The notes under the pieces are model-generated. The model made no database searches, was not told the DNA's origin, and was given only the letters and a program-made list of their open reading frames with translations. A DNA stretch of 64,000 nucleotides from Symbiodinium natans (lineage: Eukaryota; Sar; Dinophyceae; Suessiales; Symbiodiniaceae), in the NCBI GenBank assembly GCA_905221605.1, contig CAJNDS010002615.1, positions 98,501-162,500 of the forward strand. The letters run 5' to 3'. Both the position numbers and the translations under genes were made by a program. Of this stretch, positions 1 through 13,444 are shown in pieces (positions within the stretch are counted from its first letter, which is position 1; each line of letters opens with the position of its first letter).

Positions 1-762
1 CCCTTAAGGGGTATTGGGCGCTCTGGGTAGCCGCCTGGCCCAAGCAAAGGCAGGCGCACTGCTCAAGTGTTGGAAAAAGAATTGGCACCTTTTTTTTCTG
101 AGCCACCCTGGCATTTGTGGGTTCCAAAGCCCATGGCTTTGGGCTTACTACTACTTGCTCAACACCCACCCCCCCCCCCCCCCCCCCCCAATGTAAAAAA
201 CAAAAACACAAAGAACCAAACATAGTAACCCCTATGTTGCCTTCACAAAGGAAGAACATTATGTTTCTTTGGCTGAACCCTGAAGCAAGTAGCAGTTTGA
301 GGGCATTCGGGCTTTGAGCGTGTGTAAGGCTTCAGAGAGTAGCTCGAGTCCGCGGCAAGCTTCCAGAGAGACATATTTTCAAGGCACCGTGGGATGAGTT
401 GCCCAAGAACACTAGATTGATTGCCCCCCCCCCCCCCTCTTCAGGGTTTGCTTTCTTAGGGTTTAGGGTTTAGGGTTTAGGGTTTAGGGTTTAGGGTTTA
501 GGGTTTAGGGTTTAGGGTTTAGGGCCGAAACCCACAGCCCGAAGCCCCAAGCCTTTGCGCAGTGCTCAGGCATTCAAAGCCGGTGTGGGGGCTTAGGATC
601 CAAGGATGAAGGTTCCAAAGTGGCCCCCCCCCCTAAACTTTGTCATAGTTGGGGAACATTTTACAATTTTAAGGGTACTTAAACCCAATAAGGAACAAAA
701 AACAAATTTTTAATACTATCCCCGCACTGAACTAGTAATTCCTGAACCCTTGAACCCTAAAC

Positions 763-912
763 CTTGGAGGTTCATGGTACCTAGCAACCCAATTAATATA
801 ATTGTATTTATATCTCAGTTCTAACCCTATTCGGGTATACTTAAGGGGCTTATATTAAGAGTGGGTTATGACTACACATATAGTTGGGTTATAAGTACCC
901 TGAATTCCAAGT
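763..912. mobile_element. MITE-like inverted repeat, family A copy 1
   Basis: The ends are imperfect inverted copies of a sequence starting CTTGGAGGTTCATGGTAC and continuing into TTAGTAACCCAA. There is no coding capacity. Related copies lie at 22939-23080, 26194-26315 and 38029-38161, all about 120-150 bp, which fits a non-autonomous DNA element. The terminal pairing here is degraded. Confidence 0.6.
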
Positions 913-2195
913 GAACCTTGAACCCTGAACCCTAAACCACTCCTCTGCAGCCAGGTGCGCAGTGGATTGTGGGCTACGCCCGCCAGTTCCTGGGTTGTGT
1001 GTCGTGCCGGCATGTGCACATTGACCCTGGGTTGAGGGTTTAGGGTTTGGGGTTTAGGGTTTGGGGTTTAGGGTTTAGGGTTTAGGGTTGATGGCTGAAC
1101 CCGAAACCGTCAAAAAAAGCCTTAACCCCCATGTGGTCTTGACCGTAGGAAGAATCTAGGCCATCTGGTTGCCGATTGGGATTCGGCTTTTGGGTACATC
1201 TCTGATCCGAGCTCTTAGCCCGAAACCCCAAACCCTAAGCCCCAAACCATAAGCCCTGAACTGCCAACCCTGAGCTCTGATCGCGAAATCCGAAGCAATG
1301 AACAAGGACGCGCTTTTGACAAGTAGGGCCAGGGACTTTCCCTGTCCCGATCGGGCGCCTTGAACTAGGGTTTAGGGTTTAGGGTTTAGGAATTTCGGGT
1401 GCAGGGTGCAGGGCTGAGGTTTAGGGATTGTGCGTCGGACTGGGTTTGAACTTCGGCAATCTGCTGCAGAATCATAATTTCGAGGTCGGGGCGCATAGGT
1501 CATGCAGGATGTTTTGATCACCAACAGTGGAAGTAGCTGCATCGTGTATCTCAGGGTAAGTTTGGCCGGTGGCTTGTGTCGAGTCTGATCGCTGTGGGAC
1601 ATCAGACTTGGTTGCTGCCGCCATTTCTGCTTTCTTTAGTAAGCCTTGGGAGACATGCGCCCGCGCCTGAAGCTGAAACACAAGTAGATCCGTGCCGCGC
1701 CTAACTCTAAGCAGCAAGACCTCAACTTGTCAAATTCATCTTCAGCCCTAAACCCTCACATGCTGACCCTTGATCGCCCGGGGACATGGGGACCCCCCAG
1801 AGAAAAGCGCAGCCCCTTCTTCTGCAGGCATCAAGTCATCTTGCAGTTTAGGGCTGAATTAGGGTTTAGGGTTTAGGGTTTAGGGTTTAGGGTTTAGGGC
1901 TAGGGTTTAGGGTTTAGGGTCTAGGGTTTAGGCCTTATACCCCCCCCCCCCCCTATTTATGGTCTTAAGAAGCCCCGCCTTTTTTTCCAAAGCCCATGGC
2001 ACCGCGGCGGCGGCTCTTAGTGGGAGCTGCAGGAGCCGCCCTTCTGTGGGAGGCGCCGGCTGATCCTCTTCATGGCTACTTCTTTATGATAATTACTACT
2101 ATTATGAGAATTAAAACTACTGTTATGATACTTACCTACTTTTTTTTTATGATAGATGCGACTTTTTATGATAGTTGTTTCTATTATGAGAATGA

Positions 2196-2271
2196 CTACG
2201 ATTATGAAAGTTACTACGATTATGATAGTTACTACGATTATGATAGTTGCTACGATTATGATAATTGCTAG
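2196..2271. repeat. 15-bp tandem repeat TACGATTATGATAGT
   Basis: About five imperfect copies. They create short open frames rich in Tyr/Asp on the plus strand and Asn/His/Arg on the minus strand, which look artefactual. Confidence 0.7.
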
Positions 2272-3234
2272 CCCTGGACAACTTCAGAATATTACAAATA
2301 TTCGTCTTGTTCGTCTGATTTTGCAGGCCCAAGGCCTACACTTGCACCCTACAGCGGAGCCCCTAGAAACCCGAAACCCTGAACCCCACACCCTAAACCC
2401 TAGACCCCCGAAACCCTACACCCTACGCGAAACCTCCTAAAACCCTAAACCCGAAACCCTAAACCCGAAACCCGAAACCCTAAACCCTAAACCCTAATCC
2501 CTAAACCCTAAACCCTAAACCCTAAACCCTAAACCCTAAACCCTATGCTCTTGTTGCAACCCTAAAGCCCAAAGCTCCCACGAGGCCTCACCATGGGCCC
2601 TATCACTGAAGCCCGCCACCTGCGAGCGGACGGTTCAGAAGCGACACCCGGACAGGAGGGGTTTAGGGTTTAGGGTTTAGGGTTTAGGGTTTAGGGTCTA
2701 GGGTCTAGGGTTTAGGGTTTAGGGCTTAGGGTTTCGGGCTTAGGGTTTAGGGTTTGGGGGATTGCGGGTTTAGGGTGTATGGTTTGGGGTATCGGGCTTA
2801 ATTAGGGTTTAGAGGGTTTCGGCGTAGGGTTTGGGCTTTGATTTGGGGTGTTGCGGTTTTGCGGTTTTGGGTTTTGGGCTCGGAGCTTTTTGAGCCGCTA
2901 CGGCTCGTTTTTCTCTTAAACCATCCTAGAAATCCTAACACCCTTTAAGCCTGCCTTCGCCGCGACATCGCAAGTCGGTTGACCTATGGCGCTCAGGGCT
3001 TAGGGTTACGGATTCGTGCTTAAGGCTTAGGGAGAAAACTCGGCGCCGCACAGCGAAGGAACCTTACTACTTAAAATTTGGGGAAGTAGCCACCCCGGCG
3101 TATAAACCGAATTCCCTATACTTCCCCGACTCCTGACTTAGAACCCATAAACCTGCAGCACTTTCGATTAAGAACCCCTAAACCCGGAGCTCCAAACCCC
3201 CAAAAACAAACGGTCCTTCATAGGGGTCTTTATT

Positions 3235-3272
3235 GAGGACTGTTAGTAAGTATAAAGGGGAATTAACATCCC
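3235..3272. mobile_element. partial family B end
   Basis: One end only: AGGACTGTTAGTAAGTATAA followed by AGGGGAATTAACATCCC matches the right half of family B. An upstream CGGTCCTTCATA may be the remnant of the other arm. Confidence 0.4.
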
Positions 3273-3299
3273 GAACTAAGCCCCTAAACAGCCCTAAAC

Positions 3300-3415
3300 C
3301 CCTGAACCCTAAACCCTAAACCCTAAACCCTAAACCCTAAACCCTAAACCCTAAACCCTAAACCCTAAACCCTAAACCCTAAACCCTAAACCCTAAACCC
3401 TAAACCCTGAACCCC
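3300..3415. repeat. CCCTAAA array
   Basis: This is a near-perfect heptamer array, the complement of the plant-type telomere repeat TTTAGGG. Confidence 0.95.
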
Positions 3416-3540
3416 ATACCAGCAGCTAAGGAACCCGGGTGCCCACCGTGACGGCCGTCGACGCGGTTCTGGGAGGGGGTGAGGCGGGCACCGACCCTCC
3501 GTTTGCCCTCAAAGCTTACAGTAGCTTTAGGGTTTAGGGC

Positions 3541-3710
3541 CAACCCTAAACCCTAAACCCTAAACCCTAAACCCTAAACCCTAAACCCTAAACCCTAAAC
3601 CCTAAACCCTAAACCCTAAACCCTAAACCCTAAACCCTAGACCCTAGACCCTAGACCCTAGACCCTAGACCCTAAACCCTAAACCCCAAACCCCAAACCC
3701 TCAACCTAAA
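3541..3710. repeat. CCCTAAA array with CCCTAGA variants
   Basis: A heptamer array with a run of CCCTAGA variants at about 3635-3668. Confidence 0.95.
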
Positions 3711-3935
3711 CCCTAGAAATTCCTTGGTGGCTCTGCGGGCCTTCGAGCTTGAAAGGGGCCCTGCGCTTGTTAGGGGCTTGGGGTTTTCAAACTTAGGGTG
3801 TCCCGAAAGGGTTTAGGGTTTAGGGTTTAAGCTTTAATTAGGGTTTAGGGTTTAGGGTTTAGGGTTTAGGGTTTAGGGTTTGGGGTTACTCAAGTGGGCG
3901 TTCCACCCTGAAGACTCACCCCTAAACCTTGAGGA

Positions 3936-6900
3936 ATGTCAATGACACCCTCGAGACCAGACCTGTAGGGCCTGTAGGGAGGATCCAGAAAGGGCCTATC
4001 TTAGGGTTTAGGGTTTAGGGTTTGGGGTTTAGGGTTTAGGGTCTAGGGGCCTAGGGTTTGGGGGTTGAAGGTTTTGGGCTGAGGGCTTCCTGTCAATTTA
4101 GTTGTATTCTGTTTTGTTGTGTTCAGGGTTTAAGCGAGTAGTCTTCATATCATCCCAGGAGTTCGGTCACTGAGCCCCGTAGGTACCATAGAAGACAGCC
4201 CCCCTCGGAGGGACATAGGGTGCTTAGTCCATTGTTTTCCAGAGTAAGTGATACCAGAGCTTGTAGCTGAGTCGAAGCCCAAAACCCTAACTGATGCGGA
4301 CGTTCCTGGCATTTCTGTGAGTGTAGATTCCTTATGTTTAGGAGTCAGCGGGCACATAGACGAAAGCCCCCTGAAACCCCTAAACCACCCCAAACCATCG
4401 GGTGTGCGTGCGTGCGATGGGCAACCCTACCCCTAAACCCTAAACCCTAAACCCTAAACCCTAAACCCTAAACCCTAAACCCTAAACCCTAAACCCTAAA
4501 CCCTAAACCCTAAACCCTAAACCCTAAACCCTAAACCCTAAACCCCAAACCCAAACCCCTTAACCTGATGGGCAGGTGGTGCCGCCCAAGAAGGGACACA
4601 AGCATGAGCCGCTTGGTTCTGAGGGTAGCCAGTCTTCTTTACCAAATGTACTTTGGGATGTTCCCCCTCATGCTAACATTTCTTCATCGGGTTTAGAATA
4701 GGGGGTAATGTCACCCCTACTAAGAACTGTAAGTTTAAGGGCCCCTGGTATGATCCTTATTGCATATATTGTAGAAAAGGGTTATATAACAAGGGGGACC
4801 CAAATGAAGGGCCCATACTTCGGATCCCCTACACAGGTGCACCCTCCTCTACCTAGCCTAAACCCCAAACCCCAAACCCCAAATCCTAAACCCCAAACCC
4901 CAAACCCCAAACCCCAAACCCTAAACCCTAAACCCTAAACCCTAAACCCTAAACCCTAAACCCTAAACCCTAAACCCTAAACCCTAAACCCTAAACCCTA
5001 AACCCTAAACCCTAACCCGAAATCCTAAACCCCAAACCCCTAAACTCTAAACCCCTAAACCTTAAACCCTGAGCACAGGTGCACCCTCATCTACCTCCAC
5101 GGCTGCTCCTGCTGCGCCTCGCAATACCTGGAGGATGGCTGGAACCTGCCCTGGGTGGGCAAGGACAGGGCTTAGGGGTTTGGGTTTTCGGGTTTAGGGT
5201 TTAGGGGTTTAGGTTGAGGGTTTAGGGCCTAGGGGTTTCGGGTTTTGCGTTCAGGGGTTTAGGTTTTAGGGGTTTTCGGTGTCGGGGTTGAGGGTTAGGG
5301 GTTCCGGGTTTAGGGTTTAGGGTTCAGGGATTTCTTCTAGCGGTTTGGGGGTTAGGGGTTTAAGGCTTTAGGGATTTAGTGTTTTTGGGTTTAAGGTTCT
5401 GTTCAGAAGGCACCACAAGCTTTTGGGTTCGAGGGTTTAGGGTGTACGTAAGGTTTCGGGTTTAGGGCCTGGGGGTATCAAGAGCACCTTAGCGAAACCC
5501 CTCACGCATACTTTTGGTCAGGATCGTTGGCCCGGGCTTCGAACTGTCCTTCCAGATGCAAAGGTTACTATGCGCCTTGCCTGTCGTTTCATCTGCGCTT
5601 TGCGAGTGCGTTGCTTCAGGCCAAATCCTACACCCCAAGCCCCAAACCCTAAATCCTGAATGCCTTTTTACTGCCTTTTCGTGCGCCTTGAAATTTGCGG
5701 CAATATCACCCATGGCATTGATGCAATGTGAACATTGTGCCCTGCATAATGTTCTCTGAAACCTATATACTCTAAACCCTGAGCCTAAACCCTAACCCTA
5801 AACCCTAAACCCTACACCCTAAACCCTAAACACCCTAAACACCCTAAACACCCTAAACACCCTAAACACCCTAAACACCCTAAACCCCCTAAACCCCCTA
5901 AACCCCCTAAACCCCCTAAACCCCCTAAACCCCCTAAACCCCCTAAACCCCTAAACCCCCTAAACAAACCCCTAAACCCCCCCCTAAACCCCCTAAACAC
6001 CCTAAACACCCTAAACCCCCTAAACACCCTAAACACCCTGAACACCCTAAACACCCTAAACACCTTAAACACCCTAAACACCCTAAACACCCTAAACACC
6101 CTAAACACCCTAAACACCCTAAACACCCTAAACACCCTAAACACCCTAAACACCCTAAACACCCTAAACACCCTAAACACCCTGAACCCTAAACCCGAAA
6201 CCCTAAACCCGAAACCCTAAACCCTAAACCCTACACCCTAAACCCTAAACCCTAAATCCTAAACCCTAAATCCTAAACCCTAAATCCTAAACCCTAAACC
6301 CTAAACCCTAAACCCTAAACCCTAAACCCTAAACCCAACCGAGCCTTCATCTCCTCTGAGGCAGCCCTGGGGAGAGAAGGAGCCTTCCTGGCACGCGTAC
6401 GCCTTTCGGTCCGGTCTTCATCATGTGGTTTTAGGGTTTAGGGTTTAGGGTTTAGGGTTTAGGGTTTTCAGGTTTAGAGTACAAAGGGGGTAAACTGTAA
6501 TATTTAGGGTTTAGGGCTTGGGGCTCAGGTTTAGAGTGTCTAGGGTTCAAGATGCAAAATTTAGGGTTTAGGGTTTAGGGCTTAGGGTGTCTGGAGTCTC
6601 GGCGTGGCTCTTAAGATCTAGGGTGTCTAAAGTTTCCTCTGAACTATTCCGAGGTTTAGGGCTTATGAGGTCGAGAGGGTTTAGGGCCACCTTACACCGG
6701 ACTGCAGGTGAAAAGGAGCAGCAACCGCGTGGGCGATTATGCGACGCTGCAGCCCGGCAGCCAAAACCCCTTAAAAACCCTGCAAGTCCTACTTGCCCTA
6801 AATCCTAAACCTTAAACCCTAAACCCTAAACCCTATTGCCCTAAGCCCAGACCTTAAACCCTGAGCCCTAAACCAAAGGCCCTAAACGCTACACATGCCG

Positions 6901-9900
6901 AAGAACGGGTTCAGATGGAGCCCTGAAGCAAGCTTCAACCGGGCCTTTGGGTGGTTTGCAGGGCTTTAGGGTTTAGATCTTTGCGGTTGCAGTTGATGGC
7001 GGTATCAAGCTGATTTTTGCAGCCGTAGCAGTTGTACCCCCTGAACAGGGACCCTGGTGAATATCAACATGAATACGAATATTCTTCAGCCAGGCGCAGA
7101 AAGCCCCTTGCAGGGTTATACAGGTGGAAAAAAGGTGAATAACGGGTAGGTAACGTCTTAATTCCATGTTGAGGGCCAATAAGGTCGGCTCGGGAGGAGG
7201 AACTGCTAGGAAACCTGCCTGCTGCATCCGAAGCACAAGGCCCAGACTTCACGAAGCCCTAAATAGATTACCCTAAACCGCCTAAACCCCAAAATCCCTA
7301 GATGCCTATCATCCCTCTAAACCTACAATCCCAAGTATATAGTGCAGCCAAACAGGTATGAGCAGGCACGATGAACAGTGGCCGTTCTTAGAGCTTCCCA
7401 AGAATCCCATCAGGGAGAGAAGTTGACCGAGGGGTGTGGCAGCGAGGAAGCGAGGGTTGCTGTGGGATTTCGCAAGTCTTGCGCTCAGGCAGTAGGGGCC
7501 CCATTTGCCTTCAGGCGTGAGGTTTAAGGGGCCCCTCCTAACACCCTCAGCCCCAAACCCAAGTCCTAAACCCTAAGCCTACTACACCCGAATCCAAGTG
7601 CCAAGACATCCTGAGCTCCAGTTAAGGCAGAGCACACGCGAGAGGTTAGCCCACATCGTCTATGCGGCCGCTTGGTTGCGTCATGGGGTTTAGGGTTTGG
7701 GGTTTCAACTGTATCCCCATGGTGCATCACAACAGCTGTCGAAAGCATGGTCCCTGGGGGTCCAAGGACCCTGAAATAAGAGAGCCCAAGGGAATGTGTT
7801 TCATGCGAACGCGTGCTCAACCCAATGCCGGGAGAAAATCGTGACAGTGCCCCGTGTCTTCGTTCGTGTGTGTGTGTGTGTGTGAGTGAGTGAGTGAGTG
7901 AGTGAGTGAGTGTGTGTGTGTGTGATAAAGTACCGCACCAACACAAGGCCCGTCATAATTTCAGAAACAACCCAGGGGGGGGCACTAGGGCATTATTCTG
8001 TGCATGTTGATACCATGCACCAGACCAAAGAGGCGGCGACTTGTTTCGGTTATTGGGTTCTGCATGTTGTGATACCTCGCACAAGTCAGGGGGAGGGGGG
8101 GGGGGGGGGATTGGAAGCCAGAGCGGGGTTCCGTTTGTGATGGGCCTTGGGTTCATGTATGACCCGCAATACACGAATTGTGGCATTTGCATTGCTTATT
8201 GGGCACGGTTTGTTACGGGCATTGGGTTGTGCAGCGTGAAACGATCACCCACACACCAGATATGTGTGGCACGACGTGTTGCGGGCCGTCGTGACCCTAA
8301 ACCCCTAACCCCTAACCCCTAAACCCTAAACCCTAAACCCTAAACCCTAAACCCTAAACCCTAAACCCTAAACCCTAAACCCTAAACCCTAAACCCTAAA
8401 CCCTAAACCCTAAACCCTAAACCCTAAACCCCTAAACCCTAAACCCCTAAAAACCCTACACCCCCCAAAAACCCCCCTCAAGAAGCCCAGGAAGTGGAGC
8501 GCCTCAGCGGGCACGGCGACCGCGTCTTCCTGGGGGGCGCCTCTCAAGGCTGCACCGTGGCCCTGGCGGCCCGGTCTGCAAAGCTTAGGGGGGCATTAAA
8601 GGGGGTTTTAAGGGGGTTTAGGGTTTTAGGGTTTAGGGTTTTTTTAGGGTTTTAGGGTTTTAGGGTCTTAGGGTTTTAGGGTTTTAGGGTTTTAGAATTT
8701 AGGGTTTCAGGGTGTGCAAAGCTTAGGGGGGTGTTAGGGGGTTTTAAGGGGCTTGAAAGGGGTTTTAGGGGTTTAGGGTTTTAGGGTTTTGGGGGGTTTT
8801 AAGGGGCTTGAAGGGGTTTTAGGGGTTTAGGGTCTTAAGGGGTTTTAAGGGGCTTGAAGGGGGTTTTAGGGGTTTAGGGTCTTAGGGTTTTAGGGTTTTA
8901 GGGTTTTAGGGTTTTAGGGTTTTAGGGTTTTAGGGTTTTAGGGTCTTAGGGTCTTAGGGTCTTAGGGTCTTAGGGTCTTAGGGTCTTAGGGTTTTAGGGT
9001 TTTAAGGGGTTTAGGGTTTAGCGTTTAGGGTTTAGGGGCTTTGTTGGTGTTTAGGGAGGGGGTGTAGGGGTTTAGGACTTTGGATCTAGAGTTGTGAAAG
9101 GGCTGTGCTAGGGACCGTTGGGGTTGTTCGGGTGCTTGGGTGTTTTCGGGGCGTTTTGGCTTTGGGCTTTGAGGGGGAAGGTTCATGGTAAGTAGTCGGG
9201 GATTTCGAGCTTTGCAAGCGCGGTTCTCCATTTGTTTCAGGTGTGAAGAATGTTCAACCATGCCTTGAGGAATGGTGATGCAAAGCAACCAAGCACGAAC
9301 GGAGCCTGAACGAAGTCCCGAATCTTCTCAAATCATGTCCGAGATGGGGCCTGCAGGAAGCACATACGACACGCGCTCAGCCCAAACCCTAAACCCGAAA
9401 CCCCAAACCCTAAACCCTGAACCCTAAACCCTAAACCCTAAACCCTAAACCCTAAACCCTAATTCAACCCTAAGCCCTAAAACCTAATCCCTAGAGCCGA
9501 AGCCCGAAGCAGACTTGGTGTCTCTGCCCAGGATACATACTTGCTACAGGCCCGGCTCCAAGCATTGCTTCGCCTACGGGCTCTTAGGAGGGACTGAGGG
9601 AAGTGGGTAAACCCTAGGGTTTAGGGTTTAGGGTTTAGGGTTTAGGGTTTAGGGTTTAGGGGGTTTAGGGGGTTTAGGGTTTAGGGGGTTTAGGGTTGTT
9701 AGGATTTAGGGTTTAGGGTATTTAGGGTTTAGGGTATTTAGGTTTGGGGGTTTAGGGTTTGGGTTCCCTCATTCCCTGCTAAGAACCAGCATGTTCTGAA
9801 AGTGGAGAGCTGTGTTTGACATGGCCTCTGTGGTTTTGGGGCACATTGCAGCCTCTGTGAGGCCTTTGCCTGTGGCACTGAAGCCAGGGTATAGGGTTCA

Positions 9901-12900
9901 CGGTTTAAGGCTTAAGGCTTAGGGTTTAGGGTTGAGAGTTTAGGGTCAAGAACCTTAAAGAACCCCAAGCCCCTAAGCCCCCAAGCCCCTAAACCCCAAA
10001 CCCTAGATGCAACCCCCGAGCCCCAGAACCCTGAATTCCAAGAGTTCCGCGGCAGAAACTAAGATCCCTACGCCTTAAGACCCTAACGCCCTCAAGGCCC
10101 AAAAAGCCCTAAGCCCGAATACCCTAAAGCCCTAAGACCCCTAAAGCCCAAAGCCCTAAAGCCCTAAAGCCCTAAAAACCTCTAAAGCCCAAAGCCCTAA
10201 AAGCCCCTGAAACCCAAAAACCCTAAATAACCCAAATTCAAACCCCAAACCCTTAACGCAAAGAGGCTCGAAAGCTGCTGTTGGGCGGTTTCGTGGGCTC
10301 CGTTGGCTTCATCCCCAACGATCACCAAGGCGCGGAGAGTTCCGCAGTCCGTGATTTCGGGTTTAGGGTTAGGATTTAGGGTTTAGGGTTTAGGGTTTAG
10401 GGTTCAGCAGCTCATGTATTAGCTTTGACTAGTCGAGCTTTTTTTGCATGAGACGGAGATGTACCCACCCACCCAGAGAATCACATAACAGTAAGAGCTT
10501 TTAATGCTGTCATTGTTTCAGATGCACCCTTCACCCTAACTCTGTGTACCCCTTAAACCCTCTGCCCTGAACCCCTGAACCCTGAACCCTAAACCCTAGG
10601 CCCTGTACCCTAAACCCTAATTAAGCCCTGAACCCTAAACCCTAGGCCCGAACCCGAAACCCCAAACCCCAAAACCCCAAAACCCCCAAACCCCAAAACC
10701 CCAAAACCCCAAAACCCCTAAACCCCCAAACCCCTAAACCCTTTAACCCCTAAACCCCTAAACCCCTAAACCCCTAACCCCTAAACCCCTAAACCCCTAA
10801 ACCCCTAAACCCCTAAACCCCTAAACCCCTAAACCCCTAAACCCCTAAACCCTAAACCTTAAACCCTAAACCCTAAACCCTAAACCCTCGGCCCCGGGCC
10901 GAGATTCAAAATCCGAAAAGCGCCGGTGCCGATTGTTCAAGATCTGAAATAACAACGGGGGGTCGATGGTTTAAAATCCGATTGAATAGCATCTAGAAAG
11001 AGAGGAGGGTTTAGGGTTTAGGTTTAGGGGGTTTAGGGCTTAGGGCTTAGGGTTTTGGGGCGGTTGAGGGGCATGTAGGGCGGCATTTACGGCGTTTTAG
11101 GGTTTATGGGGTTCAGTGCTTTCAAGGGTTAAGGACTCATGGTTAAGTTAAGGGCGTAGTGTTCATGACGCAGCCAGAGGGTCCAAATACCCTCGAGTTA
11201 TGAACCCTAAGCCCTGAGCCCTAAGCCCTAAACCCTAGACCCTAAACCCTAAACCCTCCGGGCACATGTTCTTGATCTGGACTTCCATCGAAGACTCTCC
11301 AGGCTTCCACGGCGCCACGCGTGCGTTGGAGAAGCCGCAGCCTCGGCTTTCTAAACCCTAAGCCCTAAGCCCTAACCCTAAACTCTAAACCCTAAACCCT
11401 AAACCCCAAACCCCAAACCCTAAACCCTATCCACCACCAGGCTCATCGTCGACAAGGAGCAGCGGCAGTGCCCCATCTGGCTGCCAGGGGCCCGGCAAGC
11501 CACGGTTAGCGCTTAGGCCCGAAGGCCGAGCTACGCAATGGGCCCTTTTGGGGCCCCCATTCAAATGCGTTCGTCATAGTTTGAAGGCAGCAAGATACCC
11601 GGAACTCCAGACCTTATGCTTTCCTAAGCAGGGCTGCGGGCCTAGCAGGTCTAGCAGAAGCGCGAGGAGTTGGGTGTAGCTTAGCAGCGAAACGAGGGCT
11701 ATAGAAGATGACCCTCCAGTGCTTCAAGACGATCCTAAACCTTAAGCCCTAGGGATCAGGGATTTTTGTTTAGGGGTTTCAGGGCTTCAGGGGTTGAGGC
11801 TTGAGGTCGGAGTAGAGATGCATTGAGGCAATGTGCCACAGACGACCATGAGATGGTTCCATGGAGGAGCGCCTTTTTCTGAGTAGTGGTAGCCCTAAAC
11901 CCTGAACCCTAAACCCTAAACCCTAAACCCTAAACCCTAAACCCTAGACCCTAGACCCTAGACCCTAAACCCTAAACCCTAGACCCTAAACCCTAAACCC
12001 TAAATCCTTGTTGGGGGTCTGGGTTCCCTTATGAAAGTTTCCAACGCCCCAAAAAGGGTGCCCAAGCAGCGCACGCCCTGAACCTCAAATCCTACAGTCA
12101 TAGAGCAGCGCTTCGGCATACAGCCGCTAAGCATATTTCCGACTCTTGTCGGTGTTCCGTTTGGTTAGAGTTTGAAGTGCGTGCCTCCAGTTGATCCCAG
12201 AGCCTGAAAACCTGAACTCAGATCCACAAACTCTATACCCCACCCCCGAAACCCTCAAGCTCCAACCCCAAACCCCTCATAATCACCCTAAACCCCAAAC
12301 CCTAACCCCCCAAAGTGCCCCAAAGCCCCCCCGCAGAGGAGCGCCGTGAAGCCAAGCCTCTGCCGTGCGCAGGGGCGGCTTCCGGGGCTTCATATCAAGG
12401 AGGTCAAAGGCCACCCCTTCCCGTAGCCCTAAACCCTACAGACTACACCCGAAACCCTCAGCCCTAAGCCCTAAGCCCCAAGCCCCAAGCCCTAAGCCCT
12501 AAGCCCTAGGCCCTGATGAACGCCTGAACCGTGAATTGCAGAACTCTCAGGGCAGAAAAATGTTTTTTTTGGGGCTTGTGGTTTGGAGTCATGTGTTTTA
12601 GGGGGCAAGGGGCGTAGGCTTTGTTGGAGTTTGAGGGCGGTATTCCCAGCGACGCCAATAGCCTTGAAATACGGCATTTTCATTCCTGAACCCGGCATAA
12701 GAGAAGGTGGGACATGATCTAAAGATCCGGCCTTAGGAGAGGCATTGGCTTTACTGACTTTTTGACAGGTGTTTGGGGGGGTTTAAATAGTCGGGGAAGT
12801 TTCAGCCTTAAACCCTAAACCCTAAACCCTTGCGATAGCTTAGAAAGATGTCATGAAAGTTTTGGGCTTCAGCAGGCCGAAGAGTCAGATGTTTCGGTGT

Positions 12901-13413
12901 TCTTGGCATGATGGCCAGCCTCCATCTGCTTTAGACTCTCTTGGTCTCCGTGTAGTTTGTTGTATTTCATCTGCTGTGCAGATGGCAGAAGTTGTTAACA
13001 CCCAACAAATCCGAACCCTAGACAAAACCTTGCAAACCCTAAACCCTAAATCCTAAATCCTAAACCCTAAACCCTAAACCGTAAACCCTAAACCCTAAAC
13101 CGTAAACCCTAAACCCTAAACCCTAAACCCTAAACCCTAAACCCTAAACCCTAAACCCTAAACCTCAAGCAGCTTCGGGCAGGCCGTGGTCACATCTTGG
13201 ACGAGCTTCTTGCATGCAATCGGGGGTTTTGGGTTTAGCATGCGTGCGGCGCCGTTCATGGAGGGTTCGAAGCCCCTTACTCCGCAACCAGAAATCCCGG
13301 TTTGAAGTCTGGGTGGTGGACGGGGTTTCGTGTTTTAGGTGTTCCCCGGGGTTTAGATTAAAGATGCTCCCTGTATACCAACAGTCCTTAATGGAGAGTA
13401 TCGTCCCCCCGCC

Positions 13414-13444
<31 letters not shown>

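Larger units (their letters stand above)
1..3935. other. repeat-rich region with no assigned gene
   Basis: This stretch holds alternating TTTAGGG and CCCTAAA arrays (for example about 455-525, 1030-1090, 1858-1935, 2450-2545, 2660-2760, 3300-3415, 3540-3710), C-tracts and two inverted-repeat element copies. Exon-like islands lie at polarity switches: about 956-980 (could read AQWIVGY, AG|G acceptor, GC donor), 2563-2655 (open with an ATG, reads MGPITEARHLRADG) and 3427-3525. I could not assign any of them to a protein family. They may be exons of an upstream gene, untranslated exons of the hydrolase gene, or chance. Confidence 0.5.

Noticed and set aside
5812-6180. 122-codon minus-strand ORF rich in FRV
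   Set aside because: It is the translation of a CCCTAAACA repeat array in a hydrolase intron.
3300-6335. CRISPR array
   Set aside because: Repeats are tandem heptamers without unique spacers, and the gene structure is eukaryotic.
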